From Thalassolituus sp. UBA674 (GTDB lineage Bacteria; Pseudomonadota; Gammaproteobacteria; Pseudomonadales; Oceanobacteraceae): a stretch of 55,113 bases of DNA. The notes below the pieces were generated by a model. It was given only the letters and a program-made list of their open reading frames with translations, was not told where the DNA came from and made no database searches. Shown here in pieces: positions 44,498 to 53,528 of the stretch (its first letter is position 1; every line of letters starts with the position of its first letter). The stretch lies in NCBI GenBank assembly GCA_002298335.1, contig DBNK01000020.1:1-55113 (forward strand), in the 5' to 3' direction. The position numbers and the translations under genes were made by a program.

Positions 44498-45247
44498 TCA
44501 GAACGCTGTGAGTGCCTGTAACGATAACCACAACTGACGCTTGGCCAGCGCACCCGACTGCAGTGCTTCCAGAGGGTCCAGCTGGCAATGCAGTCTGACG
44601 TCTATCCGCTGCAGCCATTGTGCGGCTTCAGGTCCGACACTGATGACGTAATCCAGGCCTTCATTCTCGAGTACCTGCCACTGGGTTTTCAGTGCCTGTA
44701 ATGCCACAGGTTCGCTCTGATCATCCTGCCGCGATGACAGAAATGGCCAGCGGAAGGACGCCGGCTTGTTCATGAACACCACAGGTTCAAAGAAAGCCGC
44801 CATGACCCGGCGGATAAACAGCTGCAGGGCTTCCGGGTCGGTTGCGCTGTCACACACCCAGATGCCACGTTCTGACACACGGACAAAGTGCAGATGAAAA
44901 GCCGGCACTGTGTTGCCGGAAACAACGGGCCGCGACTCGGCGGACTCTGGCAGAAGGTTTACAGAAGCCTCTACCGGGTTCTGTGTTGCCGGTGGCTCAG
45001 GAACCGGTTTCAGTACCGCCGCAACCGCCTGAGCAACGCCCGATGATTCTGGTTTTGCAGCCACCGGGCTCATCAGTTCAGCCGCCGCCGGACGCTGTGC
45101 GACCCGGGTTGCCGGTGCAGCAGGTGTTTCCACAACCGGATCTTCAGGCAACCAGCGTGGAGCTAATGCATTAGGCAGAGGCGCACGCGGCAGCCACAGG
45201 GTTACCCCCATGGCTTTCAGGTAGTCGGCGCGGCGCTGCTCCAGCAT
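44498..45247 (-). CDS. Possible DNA polymerase III psi subunit (HolD-like)
   Basis: 249 residues. The N-terminus R-R-A-D-Y-L-K-A-M-G-V-T-L-W-L-P-R resembles the chi-binding N-terminus of E. coli HolD (R-R-D-W-Q-L-Q-Q-L-G-I-T-Q-W). The C-terminal half (about 120-249) has F-H-L-H-F-V-R and A-L-A-K-R-Q-L-W-L-S-L. Between them lies an Ala/Pro/Val-rich low-complexity linker of ~80 residues, which makes the protein much longer than the 137-residue E. coli psi. The position directly before rimI supports the call. It starts 2 nt after the leuA stop. A different protein with similar ends cannot be excluded. Confidence 0.55.
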   Translation of the reverse strand: MLEQRRADYLKAMGVTLWLPRAPLPNALAPRWLPEDPVVETPAAPATRVAQRPAAAELMSPVAAKPESSGVAQAVAAVLKPVPEPPATQNPVEASVNLLPESAESRPVVSGNTVPAFHLHFVRVSERGIWVCDSATDPEALQLFIRRVMAAFFEPVVFMNKPASFRWPFLSSRQDDQSEPVALQALKTQWQVLENEGLDYVISVGPEAAQWLQRIDVRLHCQLDPLEALQSGALAKRQLWLSLQALTAF

Positions 45248-45249
45248 TG

Positions 45250-46800
45250 TCAGACGCCGTCGTTCTGCGGATGAGTCCGCCCGGCTTCGCTGGAAAGGAA
45301 GTTCAGGGCGTGAATGTAGGCCTTGGCTGACGCCACGACGATATCCGTATCGGCACCGTTACCATTTACGATACGCCCGGCTTTCTCCAGACGGACGGTC
45401 ACTTCGCCCTGGGAGTCGGTGCCCTGAGTAATGGCATTCACGGAGTACAGCAGCAGACTGGAACCGGACTGAGCCACGGCTTCAATTGCTTTCAGCGCGG
45501 CATCCACCGGGCCACTGCCTTCAGCACGGCTGCGGTGTTCGGTACCACCACAGGCAATCACGGCTTCAGCCACCGGCGTTTCGCCGGTTGCGGAATGGGT
45601 TTCCAGAGAAATCAGGCGGTAGTGCTCAGGCGCCGAGGCACTGGTGGTTTCGCTGACCAGCGCCTGTAGATCTTCGTCAAAGATCTCGTGTTTTTTGTCG
45701 GCCAGCTCTTTGAAGCGGGCGAAGGCTTCGTTCAGAGCTTCATCCGTCTCAAACGTCACACCCAACTCCAGCAGGCGGCTGCGGAAAGCCGCCCGGCCGG
45801 AATGCTTACCCATGACCATCTTGTTGGCGCCCCAGCCGACGTCTTCCGCCTTCATGATTTCGTAGGTTTCGCGGTGTTTCAGCACACCATCCTGATGAAT
45901 GCCAGACTCATGAGCAAAGGCGTTGGCACCAACAATCGCCTTGTTCGGCTGCACCGGAAAACCGGTAATACCAGATACCAGACGCGAGGTCGGGACGATG
46001 TGCGTGGTATCGATGCTGGTGGTGATGTCGAACAGGTCCTGACGGGTTCGGGTAGCCATTACGACTTCTTCCAGCGAAGCATTACCGGCACGCTCTCCCA
46101 GACCATTGATGGTGCACTCAACCTGGCGCGCACCGTTCTGCACTGCCGCCAGCGAGTTCGCCACGGCAAGACCCAGATCATTGTGGCAATGCACAGAGAA
46201 GATGGCTTTATCGGCGTTCGGGATACGTTCAATCAGGGTTTTGATGGTCTGGCCAAACTGTTCCGGAATGGCATAACCCACGGTATCCGGAATATTAATG
46301 GTACGCGCACCGGCATCAATGGCAGCTTCAATGATGCGGCAGAGGAAGTCGATTTCGGAGCGGCCCGCGTCTTCACAGGAAAACTCCACATCATCAATCA
46401 GGCTGCGGGCTTTCTTTACCGCACGTACAGCCTGTTCAATCACCGCATTGGGCTCCATACGCAGCTTGTACTGCATGTGAATCGGGGAGGTCGCAATAAA
46501 GGTATGAATCCGGCCCATAGCCGCAGGACGCAGGGCTTCACCAGCCAGTTCGATATCACGGTCAATGGCACGTGCCAGGCTGCACACCCGGCTTTCACGT
46601 ACGGCTTCAGCCACTGCCTGAATAGACGCGAAATCGCCCGGACTGGCAGCAGCAAAGCCCGCTTCCATCACATCGACACGCATCTTCTCCAGCGCCTTGC
46701 CGATACGGACTTTCTCTTCACGGGTCATGGAAGCGCCGGGGCTCTGTTCCCCATCACGCATGGTGGTATCGAAAATCACCAGACGGTTCTGCTGACTCAT
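45250..46800 (-). CDS. leuA: 2-isopropylmalate synthase LeuA
   Basis: 516 residues from the ATG at 46800 with CGGAG 5 nt upstream. A GTG at 46815 would add five residues but lies in a terminator T tract. The catalytic (beta/alpha)8 barrel has the signature F-D-T-T-M-R-D-G-E-Q-S-P-G and the metal ligands in H-C-H-N-D-L-G. The C-terminal regulatory domain (about 395-516) gives leucine feedback. It condenses acetyl-CoA and 2-oxoisovalerate in leucine synthesis. It heads a four-gene unit with the HolD-like gene, rimI and the CbiM-like gene. A Rho-independent terminator ends about 10 nt before its start codon. Confidence 0.95.
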   Translation of the reverse strand: MSQQNRLVIFDTTMRDGEQSPGASMTREEKVRIGKALEKMRVDVMEAGFAAASPGDFASIQAVAEAVRESRVCSLARAIDRDIELAGEALRPAAMGRIHTFIATSPIHMQYKLRMEPNAVIEQAVRAVKKARSLIDDVEFSCEDAGRSEIDFLCRIIEAAIDAGARTINIPDTVGYAIPEQFGQTIKTLIERIPNADKAIFSVHCHNDLGLAVANSLAAVQNGARQVECTINGLGERAGNASLEEVVMATRTRQDLFDITTSIDTTHIVPTSRLVSGITGFPVQPNKAIVGANAFAHESGIHQDGVLKHRETYEIMKAEDVGWGANKMVMGKHSGRAAFRSRLLELGVTFETDEALNEAFARFKELADKKHEIFDEDLQALVSETTSASAPEHYRLISLETHSATGETPVAEAVIACGGTEHRSRAEGSGPVDAALKAIEAVAQSGSSLLLYSVNAITQGTDSQGEVTVRLEKAGRIVNGNGADTDIVVASAKAYIHALNFLSSEAGRTHPQNDGV

Positions 46801-46811
46801 GGTTTCTCCGG

Positions 46812-46848
46812 GCACAAAAAAAATCGGACGTACAGTATACGTCCGATT
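46812..46848 (-). terminator. Intrinsic terminator between the exported-protein operon and leuA
   Basis: AATCGGACGTA (46822-46832) pairs with TACGTCCGATT (46838-46848), 11 bp, loop CAGTA. On the minus strand it is followed by eight T. A second small hairpin GGAGGC-CTAA-GCCTCC lies at 46868-46883. It ends the four-gene operon, but because it sits just before the leuA start it could also act as an attenuator. Confidence 0.9.
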
Positions 46849-46890
46849 CTGTTCTGCCGCAGCAAGCGGAGGCCTAAGCCTCCAGCCAAA

Positions 46891-49401
46891 TCAGCGGATC
46901 GGGGTTGCGGTCAGGTTAGCCTGGATATCGGCGTTCTGAATCACGATGCTGTTGATCACAGTCTGAGGAGCACTGGTCGGGGTTGCCGCCAGAGTCAGGC
47001 CATCGATGTTCAGCTGCTTGAAGTGAACACGACCAAACACCGCGAAGCCGAGTGGGCCGTTTTCAGCAACCGTATCACCATCCGCAAATTCCACGTAGTC
47101 ACCATTCTCAAGTTTCACGAGATCACCCGCTTCATTCCGAACAGCAGTACGGGCAACATCCACTGACAGATCAACGTTAAGACCATAATCGTTGGTATTC
47201 GCTGAGCCATCACTGGTGCTCATATTGTTCAGAGCAACCGTTGTCCCGTTTGGCTGAGTCCAGCTGAAGCTGTTGCCTTTACCAGCAAAGCGGGAATCAG
47301 AACCATCGTCTTCGGCGAAGATAAAGTTCACCTTAATGGTCAGACCTTCCTCACCACGGTCTTCAAAGCGGCCACCGTCTGCAGTACACGCACCTTCGGT
47401 TGCACCAGAACCACCGATACACACCTGACCTGCACCACCCGAAGCGACGGCGATGGTGGTGCCGTTCTCCAGGCGTTCCAGTGTAAAGGTACCCAGTGAT
47501 TCACCGGAATCTTTCTCACCGAAGCGGATATCTTCAACTTTCAGAGTCGACCAGCTCAGGCCTTTACTGATGGTCAGACCGTCTTCGGTTACGTCAATAC
47601 CGCCATCACGGGTGTGCAGATCATAGGTCACACCTGTGAGCCACACGCCTTTGCCGTATTCGTCGACGGACAGTGCGGCATTACCATTGGTCACCCGGAT
47701 ATCGCTGTTCAGAGTCAGACCGTTAGAGCCAATCCGACCACCCGAGCGCACCGTGACCTGACCATCAATGGTGAAGTCGTAGGAAGGGAACACCTGCAAC
47801 GCCAGCAGGAGTTCAGTACCCCCCATCAAAGGAGAGTTGAAGGCTGAATCCGGATCGTTCGGATCTTCTGCCGCCGAAGTACCAACGGTCACACCGGCAA
47901 AGCTGTAAGAACCATTGAGGTCAGAAAACTCAACACGCAGACCGTCAAACTGACCTTCATAACCCAGGCTGTCACTGAAGGTACCCGTGGTAGGGTCGTA
48001 AGGGTTCAGGTACAGATTGGTGGTGTCTGTCTGGCGGGTCATATCGTAACTGATATCACCGTCCAGCCAGCCATTGAAGCCGTTGAAGAATACCCAGTTA
48101 CCATCGTCCTGCATGGCAATGTAAGTACTGTCGATGGCTGGCATGTTGTAGTCAGTCACACCATCATTATTTTCATCAACAGGGCGCAGGTCACCGGAAA
48201 CCATATTCCAGCCAATGCTGGTACGGATGCCCTGTGTACCGTAATTACCACCTGGGTAAACGTGAATGTAGTTTTCCTGCAGTACGTTGGTGATCACACC
48301 ATCGATGCTTTTCTCAACATACCCTTTTTCGAAAATCAGCTGACCGCGGAAGCTACCCATAGGGCTCATATTCCCCGCCAGGTAGTCGGCTTCGGTACCA
48401 CCCATATAGAAGTTCTGGAGGTCAACGCCAACACGCAGATCATCGAAGCGCATGGCCATGTAGGGCCAGCCATCAGCATCTTCTTCAAAGTCAAAGGTCA
48501 TACCGCTGGAGCTGAACACACCAGTCAGGTTTTCAGCCAGCAGAATGAAACCATCATCAACGTATTTGACGGCTGGAATATCAGAGTCATCATTTACCAG
48601 AGTGAACCCCGGAATAAAGGTAATACCTTCACCCACTGCACCGCCACCACGCAACTCCATGGTGCCATAGGCTTCAAGGTCGATAGTCAGCGCGCCAAAG
48701 GCATTCGTCAGGGCATCATCAAAACCAACCGGGTTATTCGGATCGAGGCCCATAGCAATAGCGCCCACATCCAGGTTCAGCTCAAGGCCGCGGTTTGATT
48801 CCGTACCGAAGTCAAACAGGATGCCATCAGCCTGATTAATGATGCGGCCATAGTTAACGACCGCAGACAGCGTCAGGTCATCAAAAATGATTTCCATGCC
48901 GTCATCACCAAAGTGCAGACGGTCATAAAACAGACCCAACTCTGAACCATCGACCTTGATATTGCCATTGCCATCATCACCGATAGCAATAATACCCAGG
49001 CCAGTCTGGTTGGCAGCGTTGTAGCTCTGGGTACGGCCACGCACGCTGTAGAACTCAGCTTCACGCGTAGATGAGGCCATACCCAGCGAGCCAATTGAGA
49101 AATCTGTTGATCCCAGTTCTGCACGATACTGCAGCGTGCCATCGGCATCGACGTCGACAGTCACATGAGTCGGATCAACGGAAGTATCGGAAAGCGACAG
49201 GTCTTTAGCGACCAGAGCTACACCATCCTGTTCGTACGCAATTGCACCAACGGTGATATCGCCGGTATTAATGTCCAGCGTGATACCGGCCTGACCGGTT
49301 ACACCAGCCATAGCCTGATCATCCAGGGATTCGAGCGCAAGGGCGTTCTGGCTGATGATCGCCAGAGTAAGGGCACTGATCTTTATCGTTGTATTTTTCA
49401 T
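46891..49401 (-). CDS. Exported protein of the G-Q-x-G family, large member
   Basis: 836 residues. Signal peptide (cleavage after A-L-A about residue 23), then E-S-L-D-D-Q-A-M-A-G-V-T-G-Q-A-G-I-T, the N-terminal motif common to this operon. The rest is Asp/Gly-rich, without membrane helices, and reads like an all-beta fibrous or adhesin protein. One D-E-N-N-D-G-V-T-D calcium-loop-like stretch lies near residue 415. It contains a Cys pair (C-I-G-G-S-G-A-T-E-G-A-C). It resembles DUF6160/Fil-type proteins known from Acinetobacter, a comparison from memory. One base separates it from the gene before, so it is translationally coupled and last in the operon. Confidence 0.8.
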   Translation of the reverse strand: MKNTTIKISALTLAIISQNALALESLDDQAMAGVTGQAGITLDINTGDITVGAIAYEQDGVALVAKDLSLSDTSVDPTHVTVDVDADGTLQYRAELGSTDFSIGSLGMASSTREAEFYSVRGRTQSYNAANQTGLGIIAIGDDGNGNIKVDGSELGLFYDRLHFGDDGMEIIFDDLTLSAVVNYGRIINQADGILFDFGTESNRGLELNLDVGAIAMGLDPNNPVGFDDALTNAFGALTIDLEAYGTMELRGGGAVGEGITFIPGFTLVNDDSDIPAVKYVDDGFILLAENLTGVFSSSGMTFDFEEDADGWPYMAMRFDDLRVGVDLQNFYMGGTEADYLAGNMSPMGSFRGQLIFEKGYVEKSIDGVITNVLQENYIHVYPGGNYGTQGIRTSIGWNMVSGDLRPVDENNDGVTDYNMPAIDSTYIAMQDDGNWVFFNGFNGWLDGDISYDMTRQTDTTNLYLNPYDPTTGTFSDSLGYEGQFDGLRVEFSDLNGSYSFAGVTVGTSAAEDPNDPDSAFNSPLMGGTELLLALQVFPSYDFTIDGQVTVRSGGRIGSNGLTLNSDIRVTNGNAALSVDEYGKGVWLTGVTYDLHTRDGGIDVTEDGLTISKGLSWSTLKVEDIRFGEKDSGESLGTFTLERLENGTTIAVASGGAGQVCIGGSGATEGACTADGGRFEDRGEEGLTIKVNFIFAEDDGSDSRFAGKGNSFSWTQPNGTTVALNNMSTSDGSANTNDYGLNVDLSVDVARTAVRNEAGDLVKLENGDYVEFADGDTVAENGPLGFAVFGRVHFKQLNIDGLTLAATPTSAPQTVINSIVIQNADIQANLTATPIR

Positions 49402-49402
49402 A

Positions 49403-50038
49403 TCAGTTCACCGGATAAAGCAGCAGGTTGCCCTGAAGGGTAATATCACCATCAAGGCGAATACCGTACAGGTCGGTCTGAACGAACGGAGTAACACCGC
49501 CATCAGGGCTCTGCCCCCACTCACCGTTGTTCGCAACGGCGTATGTAAACTTGAAGTTATTGAAGCCGACGGTACCTGGCAGACCAATCACAACAACTTC
49601 TTTATCAAACGCCACTTCAGTTGGTGTATAGGTCTGGCCACCATCGGTGGTGTAGTCATAGTCAATCGCAGTCGGGCGGTTTTCGGTACGCAGGGTCAGA
49701 CCTTCAAAAGAGAATCCACCGGACAGGTCATCCAGTACGTACCAGCCTTCGCTGTTTGAGTTCAGTTTAACCGCGAAACGCAGACCACACTCTTCCGGCT
49801 CGGCAGCAGTACCACAGTTACGGACGACTTTTTCGTTACCGAAATCATCCAGCTGCCCAGGGGTAGCAGACCACAGCGGGCCACCGTCTTTGTTGATTGC
49901 AATTTCACCGGACAGGTAAACCCCGCCCTGACCACTGATCTCAACCAGATCAGAATCGGTGATAGGCTTCAGCTCTGCCATGGCCGGTACAGCCACCAGA
50001 GGAAGGAGTAATGTCGCAAGATGCTTAGTTATTGTCAT
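49403..50038 (-). CDS. Exported protein of the G-Q-x-G family, small member
   Basis: 211 residues. Signal peptide (A-M-A, about residue 21), then L-K-P-I-T-D-S-D-L-V-E-I-S-G-Q-G-G-V-Y-L. Two Cys about 9 apart (C-G-T-A-A-E-P-E-E-C-G) could form a disulfide. It ends in a beta-rich region (D-I-T-L-Q-G-N-L-L-L-Y). AGGTG lies 8 nt before the ATG. It is third in the four-gene operon, 23 nt after the gene before and 1 nt before the next. Function unknown. Confidence 0.78.
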   Translation of the reverse strand: MTITKHLATLLLPLVAVPAMAELKPITDSDLVEISGQGGVYLSGEIAINKDGGPLWSATPGQLDDFGNEKVVRNCGTAAEPEECGLRFAVKLNSNSEGWYVLDDLSGGFSFEGLTLRTENRPTAIDYDYTTDGGQTYTPTEVAFDKEVVVIGLPGTVGFNNFKFTYAVANNGEWGQSPDGGVTPFVQTDLYGIRLDGDITLQGNLLLYPVN

Positions 50039-50061
50039 TATGCATCACCTGATTCTGATTA

Positions 50062-51801
50062 TTATATGTCGTGACTGGTCACTTTCAGGTATGACGCCCG
50101 CAGGCCGTCAACGGTCAGACTACCCAGATTCTTGGTGGGGTCTGTGCCAAGCTGTATATTACCAATAAAAACGTAGCTTTTATCAGCGTTGTCGTAAAAG
50201 TCTTTGTAAACCTGCTGGGCATTAGTACCTCCACCTGGCAGGTTCTGATACTGAGGTGCGACCAGTTCCAGTACGAAGTTACCGTCAGAGGTTGCACTCA
50301 GTTTCACCGGCTGTACTTCGCCATACCCGAGGTTCAGGTTGAGCAGGAAGTTATCCAGATACAGGGTAGAGTCCGCCATCGCCTGCTCCATTCCCGGTGC
50401 TTCACAGAGCACACCACAGGTAGCGATGTTGATCTCTTTCGCATACAGGTTGAAACTGATGTTGGCATTCAGCTCAGACTGACCATTGGCATCCTCACGT
50501 GCCCAGATGCGGAAGTAAGAACCATCAACGTAGACACCTTTCATATCAATGTCGATGTAATCGGTACGCTCAGTATTTCCGGTAGCCGCATCCTTGAAGT
50601 TGAAGGTGAACTTGGATCCAATATCCAGGCCTGCACGACGCTGCACGCCATTGCTCAAAGCGATGGACACCTTCTCGATTTCACCCTTCTGACCTTCACG
50701 GGTCACGATCAGACCGTCAGAGCAGCTGGTATCAGAGAGTTCAACACCACAAAGGGTTTTATAGCGGTCAATGTCTTCCATGCGCACGGCCAGAGCAACA
50801 CCGGATGCGCCATCAAGGTCCCCGTCGCCGTCAAGGTCGGTCGGAAGATCCGGGTTTGTATAGATCTCAGCAAGCTGGGACTTCAACTCAGAGTAGGTTG
50901 CATACTCCTCGTAATAGTTATCGAGAGAGTTATTGTAATTAGTCTCTGCAGTCGTACAGAAGCCAAGGAAACCAGTACAGTCAGCGTATTGGCCGATGGG
51001 AGTATTCTGCTGTGTCGCCAGCGGTAACTGACCATGACGATCAACAACTCCGTTAGTTCCGGACCAGGCATCATCGACATACCCTTCCTGCACATCAATC
51101 TCAACTTGCTTATCTGCAACCTGATTATCCAGGTTGTACTGAATACTGGCCTCAACATCAGATATGCTGGCAAACGCATAGTCATTCGGATCGGTCGGGT
51201 TGGTGTATTTATCATTAAGCTGGGTTTCTTCTGCATTCAGAGTATCAAGCTCAGCATTGATACCATCGACGGCATCCGTAGAGTCATCACAACCTGGCTG
51301 CCCCCAGACACACCCCTGATACACAGAGAACAGACCCCAGGTCGGTGTACTTTCAACCGGGTTATCGTAATGATCCGTAGCGATTTCCAGCAAAGCGATA
51401 TCTGTGTCAATACCTGCATAAGGCAGAGATGGATCGTAAGCAGTTTGGTCAGGAGGCAAAAAATCTGGAATACCATCACCACGCACTGACTGCACCAGCC
51501 AGGGGTGCATCAGATTACCAATTTGGCCCGGGGTTTTGATGGTACCGTTTTCACTGCCTTCACCCATGATGTACAGCTCGGTCCACTGGATTTCCAGCTC
51601 CTGGGACTGATCTGAACTTTCGATACCGGTTACTGTGGTAACCGCATCATTCACATCAAACACAAAATCTTCCAACACCAATGCAACACCGGCACCACTT
51701 TCCTGAGAAAGCGCATTGTCAGAAAGAGCAACGAGCTCAGCATGTGAGACATTGCAGGTAAGGGCTATCGCCGCCAGCAACGGCAGATTTATTCTTTTCA
51801 T
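50062..51801 (-). CDS. Exported protein, intact paralogue of the 31-kb pseudogene
   Basis: 579 residues from the ATG at 51801 with GGGG 8 nt upstream (a GTG at 51810 would add three residues). Signal peptide, then V-A-L-S-D-N-A-L-S-Q-E-S-G-A-G-V, a variant of the operon motif. The middle has helical, Gln/Asp-rich segments and a calcium-loop-like D-L-D-G-D-G-D-L-D-G (about residue 315). Shared with the pseudogene: E-L-Y-I-M-G-E-G-S-E-N-G-T, L-Y-L-D-N-F-L-L-N-L-N-L-G and the end L-K-V-T-S-H-D-I. Six or more Cys suggest disulfides. It begins 2 nt after the stop of the first operon gene. Confidence 0.82.
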   Translation of the reverse strand: MKRINLPLLAAIALTCNVSHAELVALSDNALSQESGAGVALVLEDFVFDVNDAVTTVTGIESSDQSQELEIQWTELYIMGEGSENGTIKTPGQIGNLMHPWLVQSVRGDGIPDFLPPDQTAYDPSLPYAGIDTDIALLEIATDHYDNPVESTPTWGLFSVYQGCVWGQPGCDDSTDAVDGINAELDTLNAEETQLNDKYTNPTDPNDYAFASISDVEASIQYNLDNQVADKQVEIDVQEGYVDDAWSGTNGVVDRHGQLPLATQQNTPIGQYADCTGFLGFCTTAETNYNNSLDNYYEEYATYSELKSQLAEIYTNPDLPTDLDGDGDLDGASGVALAVRMEDIDRYKTLCGVELSDTSCSDGLIVTREGQKGEIEKVSIALSNGVQRRAGLDIGSKFTFNFKDAATGNTERTDYIDIDMKGVYVDGSYFRIWAREDANGQSELNANISFNLYAKEINIATCGVLCEAPGMEQAMADSTLYLDNFLLNLNLGYGEVQPVKLSATSDGNFVLELVAPQYQNLPGGGTNAQQVYKDFYDNADKSYVFIGNIQLGTDPTKNLGSLTVDGLRASYLKVTSHDI

Positions 51802-51803
51802 TA

Positions 51804-53012
51804 TCAGCACCCCTTGGTACGACCTACACAGGTGGCAACGCGCTGAGTACCAGACAAGCCCTGGAAGAGTTCAAGGACGAGCGGGTAGCGCTCATTACCA
51901 TCACCCGCCATATATTTAGCGGAATTCAGATACGCTCCATGTTCAGCATAAACCCGGGTTGCATCCGGCAAACCTGATAAATCCTCCCAGGGCACGACTT
52001 CGCTTTGCAACGATACGAACACACCCCGGGCACCATTGTCTTCAAAATTATCATCGGTGGAATCTGCATCATCAACACCGACATAGATACTGTCATAGAT
52101 ACCAATATTGAAGCAGGTCTGGACCCCTAGAGCCGAACACTTATCAGACACTGCCAAGGACTCAATCGCCCACTTTACAGCATCACTGGCTCCCTGAGTT
52201 GTAAAGTAATCACCATTACGAATACCCGCCCACTGCGCTCGTTTGATGTAGAGCGCGCCATCATCGGAAGCCGGTGGAATCGGATCACCTGTAGCGCCAT
52301 CCAACAACCCCAGCTCAGAGTAGATAATAGGGTCACCAAACGCAGCAACCGCGAGGGTCAACACACCACACTGCCCGTCAGTTGCGTTCGTATCACAGGC
52401 AAACTTCTGAGCATCAGACAGATTACCTATTACCAGACCATCAAACTTACCGGTCAGAGAAATCAGATCTGCAGACAGGTTTCCGTAGCCAGATTCGGCA
52501 CCGATACGTACACCAGCAATGCGCCTCACATTGTTCGTATCCACCGCGTACGCCAGCTCTATGTAAGGATTATGAATTCTGAACGGGACAATCACAGGGT
52601 TGTCACTGTCGTAGTCATCAACGCGTCCCAGAGCCAGATTATCGAGATGAATGTCAGAATCGTTTACATCAACAATGCCATCGTTGTTGGCATCTCTATA
52701 TGTCGGGACTCTTTTACTATCGACATACTCAACATCAATCAGCGGGGCAGTACCCTCTGACCCATAGGCACGATCAAACGTACCCAGCTTAACTGAGTCA
52801 GTATTTGCCTGGATCTCGATATCCACACCCAGGTTGATCTTCGAAAACTCGAAGTTACCATAGGTTGGATCGCTGTAGGATGAAGTATCCACTGTGATAA
52901 ATGCCTGCCCTGCAATTTCAGAGAGTTCACGGTCTGAGATCCCTTCAAGCGCACAAACATGAGCGTTAACCAACAAAATGGCGGACGACAACACGATCCG
53001 AAGCTTATTCAC
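51804..53012 (-). CDS. Exported protein of the G-Q-x-G family, first operon gene
   Basis: 402 residues with a GTG start at 53012; GAGG lies 9 nt upstream and there is no in-frame ATG nearby. Signal peptide (cleavage near V-C-A, residue 21), then L-E-G-I-S-D-R-E-L-S-E-I-A-G-Q-A-F-I-T-V-D. A dockerin-like calcium loop D-A-N-N-D-G-I-V-D-V-N-D-S-D is near residue 108. Five or more Cys, two at the very C-terminus (V-A-T-C-V-G-R-T-K-G-C). No membrane helix after the signal. It is the promoter-proximal member of the operon. Confidence 0.8.
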   Translation of the reverse strand: MNKLRIVLSSAILLVNAHVCALEGISDRELSEIAGQAFITVDTSSYSDPTYGNFEFSKINLGVDIEIQANTDSVKLGTFDRAYGSEGTAPLIDVEYVDSKRVPTYRDANNDGIVDVNDSDIHLDNLALGRVDDYDSDNPVIVPFRIHNPYIELAYAVDTNNVRRIAGVRIGAESGYGNLSADLISLTGKFDGLVIGNLSDAQKFACDTNATDGQCGVLTLAVAAFGDPIIYSELGLLDGATGDPIPPASDDGALYIKRAQWAGIRNGDYFTTQGASDAVKWAIESLAVSDKCSALGVQTCFNIGIYDSIYVGVDDADSTDDNFEDNGARGVFVSLQSEVVPWEDLSGLPDATRVYAEHGAYLNSAKYMAGDGNERYPLVLELFQGLSGTQRVATCVGRTKGC

Positions 53013-53528
53013 CTTTCGTTCCCTCGAAGGCAGACAAGCGACACCAGAACACTTAATCAGTGTATGACAGAGTCAGAGCGGGTTTGGTGACGACTTGTTT
53101 TTTATTATTAAAAGCACGTACAGCATATGATATGCGCTGTGTATTCTGTAACAAGAGGTAACCAGCCTCTTTACAGCAAACGGACATTCTACAGTACAAC
53201 TGACAGGATTCCGAGCTAAGTCAAAGGACATAAGGGACAAAGACATACCACTTAGACTGTTACAGTGGGTAAATCCTGTCTCCCACTGAGCCATTATTCG
53301 CAGCGAGTGAAGCAGGGAGTATCAGGGCAGACAGCCCTGATCAGAGGTATGGATAACCGCGTAAAGGCACTCTCAGCAACTGTAAACTGACGATTTTAAT
53401 CAGAGAATCAGCAGAAGTTCTTCAGAACAAGGAGTAAAGATCGGAGAGAAGGGGGAAATCCCCCCCCTTCTCATGGTCAGTCAGATGTCACATGCCGGGT
53501 ATGTGTCAGAATGATCTGACCACCAAAA
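53013..53528. other. Intergenic region with palindromes upstream of the exported-protein operon
   Basis: No gene is supported here. Three inverted repeats: GCATAT-G-ATATGC (53123-53135), a possible operator before the operon; ATCAGGGC/GCCCTGAT (53321-53328, 53334-53341); and GAGAAGGGGG/CCCCCTTCTC (about 53446-53472), which lies just after the kelch gene and may end its transcript although no T tract follows. Confidence 0.4.

Noticed and set aside
45688..47166. Long open frame (492 codons) on the plus strand opposite leuA
   Set aside because: leuA on the other strand is certain by its motifs; the plus-strand translation has no recognisable domain and spans the leuA start and terminator.
53013..53300. 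c-di-GMP or other known riboswitch upstream of the exported-protein operon
   Set aside because: I looked for the conserved cores and did not find them on either strand.
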